A stretch of 64,000 nucleotides of DNA, taken from NCBI GenBank assembly GCA_000320545.1, contig ADNK01001927.1:10001-74000 (forward strand). Direction: 5' to 3'. The position numbers and the translations under genes are program-made. Below the pieces are notes generated by a model. The model was not told the origin of the DNA, searched no databases, and worked only from the letters and a program-made list of their open reading frames with translations. This DNA comes from Bigelowiella natans CCMP2755. Lineage: Eukaryota; Cercozoa; Chlorarachniophyceae. Shown in pieces: positions 61,701 to 64,000 of the stretch; positions within the stretch are counted from its first letter, which is position 1, and each line of letters opens with the position of its first letter.

Positions 61701-63229
61701 TGTTTCATTGGGTAGGATTTAAATCTTTGTGTTTTTGTACTTTTGTTTATTTGTTTATATCTCAAATAAAATAGGCCGTCGTCTTGAAAGTCCCCGAACG
61801 CGTATTCCTCTCCGTTGGCGGTAATGCTTATTCCTTGTTTTGTTCCTTTGTACTCGCTGCCACTCTTAACTAGTCTGTTTAGAGAAATCACATTGCCTGC
61901 AGCTTCTTCAGAGTACAAAGCTCCTTGTAGAACAATTTTGTGCATCTTTCCTTGCTTGTTTTTTGTAGTTAGTTTGACGTCGCCTGCATAATTCACAAAG
62001 AATCCTGTCCCATCTTTGCCAACTTCTATGTATCGTGGTTGAATAGGTTTCAACTCGTTGAAGAAGTCGCGGTCGCAGAAGAAGTGGTTGTTGGCTCCGC
62101 TGTCGAGAAGGATCAAAGGCTTATGGTTGTACTTCAGCGTTTGCAGGTAAGAATTGTCGCGTGCCATCTTATTAATGTAAGAGGGTCTTTGGGAAGGGGA
62201 GCCATGATCAATAAAAGAATAGTGTTTTCCTTTGTTCTGCTTGCCTTCATCTCTCATCTTGTTTCTGCATTCCTTTTCCCAATGTCCTTTCTTGCCACAG
62301 TAATGGCATTTTGTTCTTTTCTTTAAGTTCAAGAAATAGTCTTCTCTCTTTTGCTTCTTGGAATTGTCTTGATATGCTTCGCTGTTGTATCTGTTCTTTC
62401 CCTTTTTGAATTTCCTCTTGTAGGTCTTCAGCTGACCTGTAAGTTCGTTTAGCCTTTTCTCCAAGCCATCGTACATCTTCACGTATTTGTGTTCTGCACT
62501 GGTGTGTCCTGCATGTTTCTTTGAAGGTCTCTGCCCGTCATCTAATGATCGGGAGTTTATGTGGGAGCGGATCATGTCCACTGCAGAGTCGAAGGTAACA
62601 TCTTTCTTGTTGTTGATGACTGTAACTATAGTCTCGTATTTTTCGCTAGGTACAAGTCCTCGAAGTAGAGTGGCAAGCGCTTGGTTGTCGGAGTACCCTT
62701 CGTGCTGTGCCCGAAGTCTTCTGATCGTCGAGTCAAGGTCAGAATGATACTTTGTGAAGTCTCCATTGTACTGACCCATGTTTATATCACTTAGTTTCGA
62801 ATAAAGTTTCCTGACGGCTACAGGATTGGTAGGCTCGTACTTCTCCAGCAAGGCTGCTAAGGTAACTGCTACGTCTTTGGGTTTTCCTTCGAGTAGATCG
62901 AAGAATTTATCAGGAAGGGTAGCAGTGAGGAAGAATCTTCCTCTCTTTCTTTTGTTTATCTTTTCTTGTGATCCTCTTCCTTCGGGTTTAGGGTTGAGGA
63001 TGTCGAATTGCTCCTGAGAGAGCTTGAGTACTTCTCGTCGGTGAGCGGGGTCGGTGCGTACATTGACTTCTGTCACCTTTCCTTCTGTTTCTATGTTGAC
63101 ATTGAAGCATGATTCCAAATCCGCTGCTTCAAAGGCGGACATTAGCTTGTACATGTAGGGCTTGTAGTTGCTACCATCGTACTTGAGGGTGAAGTTTTTC
63201 AGCAGGGAGTCTATCTGCTTTTCTGACAT
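58787..63229 (-). CDS. Copia Gag-Pol polyprotein
   Basis: One intact 1480-residue frame. Gag (about 1-330) ends in a CCHC zinc knuckle (CHYCGKKGHWEKEC). The aspartic protease follows with LLDSGANNHF, the GAG-pre-integrase region with HNILGHIAADK, and the integrase core with HSDVK, DEFRSDGGGEY and the catalytic Glu in TPEQNGMSERH (D,D-35-E). The reverse transcriptase shows KWVFKKKI, SRLVARGFTQ, LHGIDILTAFL and the FVDD catalytic box. RNase H has YVDASW, SSGEAEYIAL and YCDSQAAI. The protein is cut into capsid, protease, integrase and reverse transcriptase/RNase H by its own protease. Gag and Pol share one frame with no shift, so their ratio must be set otherwise. All catalytic residues are present. 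Confidence 0.97.
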   Translation of the reverse strand: MSEKQIDSLLKNFTLKYDGSNYKPYMYKLMSAFEAADLESCFNVNIETEGKVTEVNVRTDPAHRREVLKLSQEQFDILNPKPEGRGSQEKINKRKRGRFFLTATLPDKFFDLLEGKPKDVAVTLAALLEKYEPTNPVAVRKLYSKLSDINMGQYNGDFTKYHSDLDSTIRRLRAQHEGYSDNQALATLLRGLVPSEKYETIVTVINNKKDVTFDSAVDMIRSHINSRSLDDGQRPSKKHAGHTSAEHKYVKMYDGLEKRLNELTGQLKTYKRKFKKGKNRYNSEAYQDNSKKQKREDYFLNLKKRTKCHYCGKKGHWEKECRNKMRDEGKQNKGKHYSFIDHGSPSQRPSYINKMARDNSYLQTLKYNHKPLILLDSGANNHFFCDRDFFNELKPIQPRYIEVGKDGTGFFVNYAGDVKLTTKNKQGKMHKIVLQGALYSEEAAGNVISLNRLVKSGSEYKGTKQGISITANGEEYAFGDFQDDGLFYLRYKQINKSTKTQRFKSYPMKQPSSIKHAHNILGHIAADKIRDTYAVTEGLPYSKTIKIPKKIFCKACDVAKTKRSPIFDPSAQERMKQHRNKAKIEDDAVKKKQKCVPDIHKKNRMWNRIHSDVKTMPNSMDGYKYFVIFVHEGTRWVTLELLRKKSEVTQKTIQFIKHIRKLPGCGSIDEFRSDGGGEYMSAKLHSWLTSEGIKWVPSTARTPEQNGMSERHIQTIMAKTRAMLEHARLPVGYWSYAAQTAAYLHNVTSHRSTPGRKTPKELLHHEQPNLKNLTTWGCIGVNHIDKELRPAGGMGARGEYVRMLGYDDRFGTFLVATKTLKIKRVRVTKWYHTVFKFPSLKRNKVSDSALAYLYPEGPADADAPEPSSATDELPEDGGPETKAKSKPRRSNRENRGVPGIRYGILGSYYDRLMNIKAPSVHEIEDLPKTYDDAITGDDKKHWIPSTEEELHQLRKLGTFTLVVRPKDTNFVTSKWVFKKKINVDYTIRYKSRLVARGFTQIPGEDSFFSYSPTLSLNSFRIMLAIASILKLKLHGIDILTAFLTGKMDCKVYMEIPKGWKPKTPDEIRLYNSGLPLALLVNKSIYGLTQASAIFSLTLLEHLNAIGFVQLYSDPCLMIMHRQGRIIILSCFVDDICIAYQDKKDLDFVMKRIGDKFEFRDEGELKKTLGIRVGSDNEGNYWISQEDYLTRLAQKYDITPTKRAKTPMITGSKLDEYEEHDKVDQKAYRSIIGAAMYAAVATRPDICYTLSRLASYSQDPRTIHYIAAVRLLQYLVNTKDKRITFKAASKPELKAYVDASWKTCKKTGKSYSGYFISLSNAPVVWKSNKQKVVAMSSGEAEYIALSDICRELVYVTQLLQELKMKIPKPVPVYCDSQAAISIAAKPGFTQKGKNIRIEYHNVRDNYQTKQICINKIPGEDNPADILTKALPGPSNKKHCDFLFPISYREKLTIMLQGTRKRKITTKTLPYKLPRLVGPTSA

Positions 63230-63397
63230 GTTGTTTCGTTCCTGTTTTCTTTGTTTTCAGTGCTTTGGAGGCTTGACCGAAGATTGGCTGAGGGAATGCT
63301 GTTGTCGCTTTCAGTTCCTTCTTCTGGAAGGATGTAGCTGAAGGGGGGGGGTGGGGGGTTTGCTTGGTTCTTTTCTTTGTTGGTTCTCTAGCAAGTC
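63230..63397. other. Leader between 5' LTR and Gag-Pol
   Basis: Short untranslated leader. Plus-strand G runs at 63343-63358 (nine and six Gs) mean C runs in the element RNA. Confidence 0.7.
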
Positions 63398-63415
63398 CTC
63401 TTGAGGCTCATAACC
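63398..63415 (-). other. Primer binding site (anticodon arm of initiator tRNA-Met)
   Basis: On the element strand GGTTATGAGCC starts exactly at the end of the 5' LTR. The complement GGCTCATAACC matches the anticodon stem-loop of initiator tRNA-Met (anticodon CAT), as in Drosophila copia, which primes from a half-tRNA cleaved in the anticodon loop. Confidence 0.8.
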
Positions 63416-63773
63416 TTTTAGAGGGCTTGCGGTAGCTGTTTGGCTTTTGTGCGCGGGACTGTGCTGTTGATGTTGGAAAGTCAACACGCGGTCTCGTGTG
63501 CTTTTGGATTCTGATGATGACTTGTGACTTGCGCTGCACGCATGTGCGCATTGGGTTCCGGCGCATTCGCGAAGATTCTCGAATCTTCCAGAATTCTCTC
63601 GAATTCTCTCGAGTGTTTCTGGAAGGTTCTCGAAGCTTCCGGAATGTTCTCGAAGATTCTGGAAGTTCTGAGAACTTCCATGCGCATGTGCGCAGCGCAG
63701 CGTGCAGCACGAGTGGACGTGCGCATGCTGCGACAGCTCCTTGATCGTGGGTGGCGCGGCCAGACCGCTGACA
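63416..63773 (-). repeat. 5' LTR of Copia element
   Basis: 358 bp, partner of 56675-57032. The heat-shock-element array lies 110-208 bp inside its U3 end, upstream of where transcription should start. Confidence 0.92.
63566..63664. promoter_or_regulatory. Heat-shock-element array in 5' LTR
   Basis: Identical to the array in the 3' LTR: six perfect 5-bp-spaced TTC/GAA units (63566-63593), a degenerate stretch and ten perfect units (63617-63664). In this LTR it can drive the element's transcription. Confidence 0.8.
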
Positions 63774-63778
63774 GCGAC
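63774..63778. repeat. Target site duplication, right copy
   Basis: GCGAC directly after the 5' LTR start; matches 56670-56674. Confidence 0.9.
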
Positions 63779-64000
63779 GTTGTCGACCTCACTAGCTCAC
63801 ATGGACGCTTTTGTGTTTGCATTGAATCATTTGATTGCATCTACTAGTCTAGCTGTTGCATGAAGCATGTAACAGCTGAAACAAATCGACCTAGCGACGC
63901 AGTGTGAGCGCTCTAGCGCTGTGGCTACTGCTAGCTAGCTAGTGCTAGAGTGCTGCTCTGCACAGCTAGCTTGACAAGCTAGAGCTACACACGAGGATGA
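63779..64000. other. CTAG-rich intergenic sequence to window end
   Basis: Frequent CTAG/GCTAGC words (63840-63990) and no ORF support; continuation of the block interrupted by the Copia element. Confidence 0.6.

Larger units (their letters stand above)
56670..63778 (-). mobile_element. Complete Copia-superfamily LTR retrotransposon
   Basis: A full-length element of about 7.1 kb on the minus strand. It is bounded by the 5-bp target duplication GCGAC (56670-56674 and 63774-63778). Inside are 358-bp LTRs (63416-63773 as 5' LTR, 56675-57032 as 3' LTR), a primer site abutting the 5' LTR, an intact Gag-Pol frame, a second ORF between pol and the 3' LTR, and a short purine tract next to the 3' LTR. 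The domain order (integrase before reverse transcriptase) defines Copia/Ty1. The LTRs are identical over 345 bp with three differences in the last 21 bp, so insertion is recent and the element may still be active. Confidence 0.95.

Overview
The window is nuclear DNA of a eukaryote with intron-dense genes (up to about 14 GT-AG introns each), AT-rich introns full of microsatellites, and no operons, ribosome binding sites or CRISPR. Several proteins look plastid-targeted: a TPR protein with a signal peptide followed by an Arg/Ser-rich stretch, and an FKBP with a twin-arginine lumenal signal. With the Pro/Ser/Thr-rich surface proteins, SRCR and FN3 domains and a Zn2Cys6/PAS factor, this suggests a unicellular alga with a secondary plastid (chlorarachniophyte or stramenopile type). 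The species cannot be fixed from the sequence alone.

Layout. 1-350: PDZ gene fragment (-). 1074-2717: single-exon U-box/GTPase (+). 3499-5875 (-) and 6519-11504 (+): a head-to-head pair of cell-surface proteins, a two-SRCR receptor and a large Cys-rich multi-pass protein. 13200-17590: importin-13/transportin-3 type karyopherin (-). 18620-20787: PAQR membrane receptor (+). 22755-22966: orphan Cys-rich exon (-). 24135-25755: secreted FN3 protein (-), divergent from gamma-glutamyl hydrolase at 26016-29384 (+). 30660-32915: Zn2Cys6/PAS regulator (-). 34349-35491: plastid TPR protein (+). 36097-37551: mitochondrial carrier (-). 37810-43312: TruB pseudouridine synthase that by exon phase and domain continuity runs into a La-type RRM (+). 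44187-46492: dynamin-like GTPase with one frame break (-). 48402-49953: lumenal FKBP (+). 51062-53439: two-repeat MYB factor (-). 54745-56128: coiled-coil protein of unknown function (+).

56670-63778 is a complete Copia LTR retrotransposon on the minus strand: 5-bp target duplications, 358-bp LTRs, an intact 1480-residue Gag-Pol, a primer site matching the anticodon arm of initiator tRNA-Met, an extra ORF after pol, and in both LTRs a long array of alternating GAA/TTC units that reads as a heat-shock element.

Genes are separated by 0.3-1.7 kb blocks with an odd word composition (CTAG, TGCA and CATG rich). The strongest candidates for something undescribed are the TruB-RRM fusion, the heat-shock-element Copia LTR with its 3' ORF, and the U-box/GTPase fusion. 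Exon coordinates were worked out by hand from splice sites, reading phase and domain continuity.
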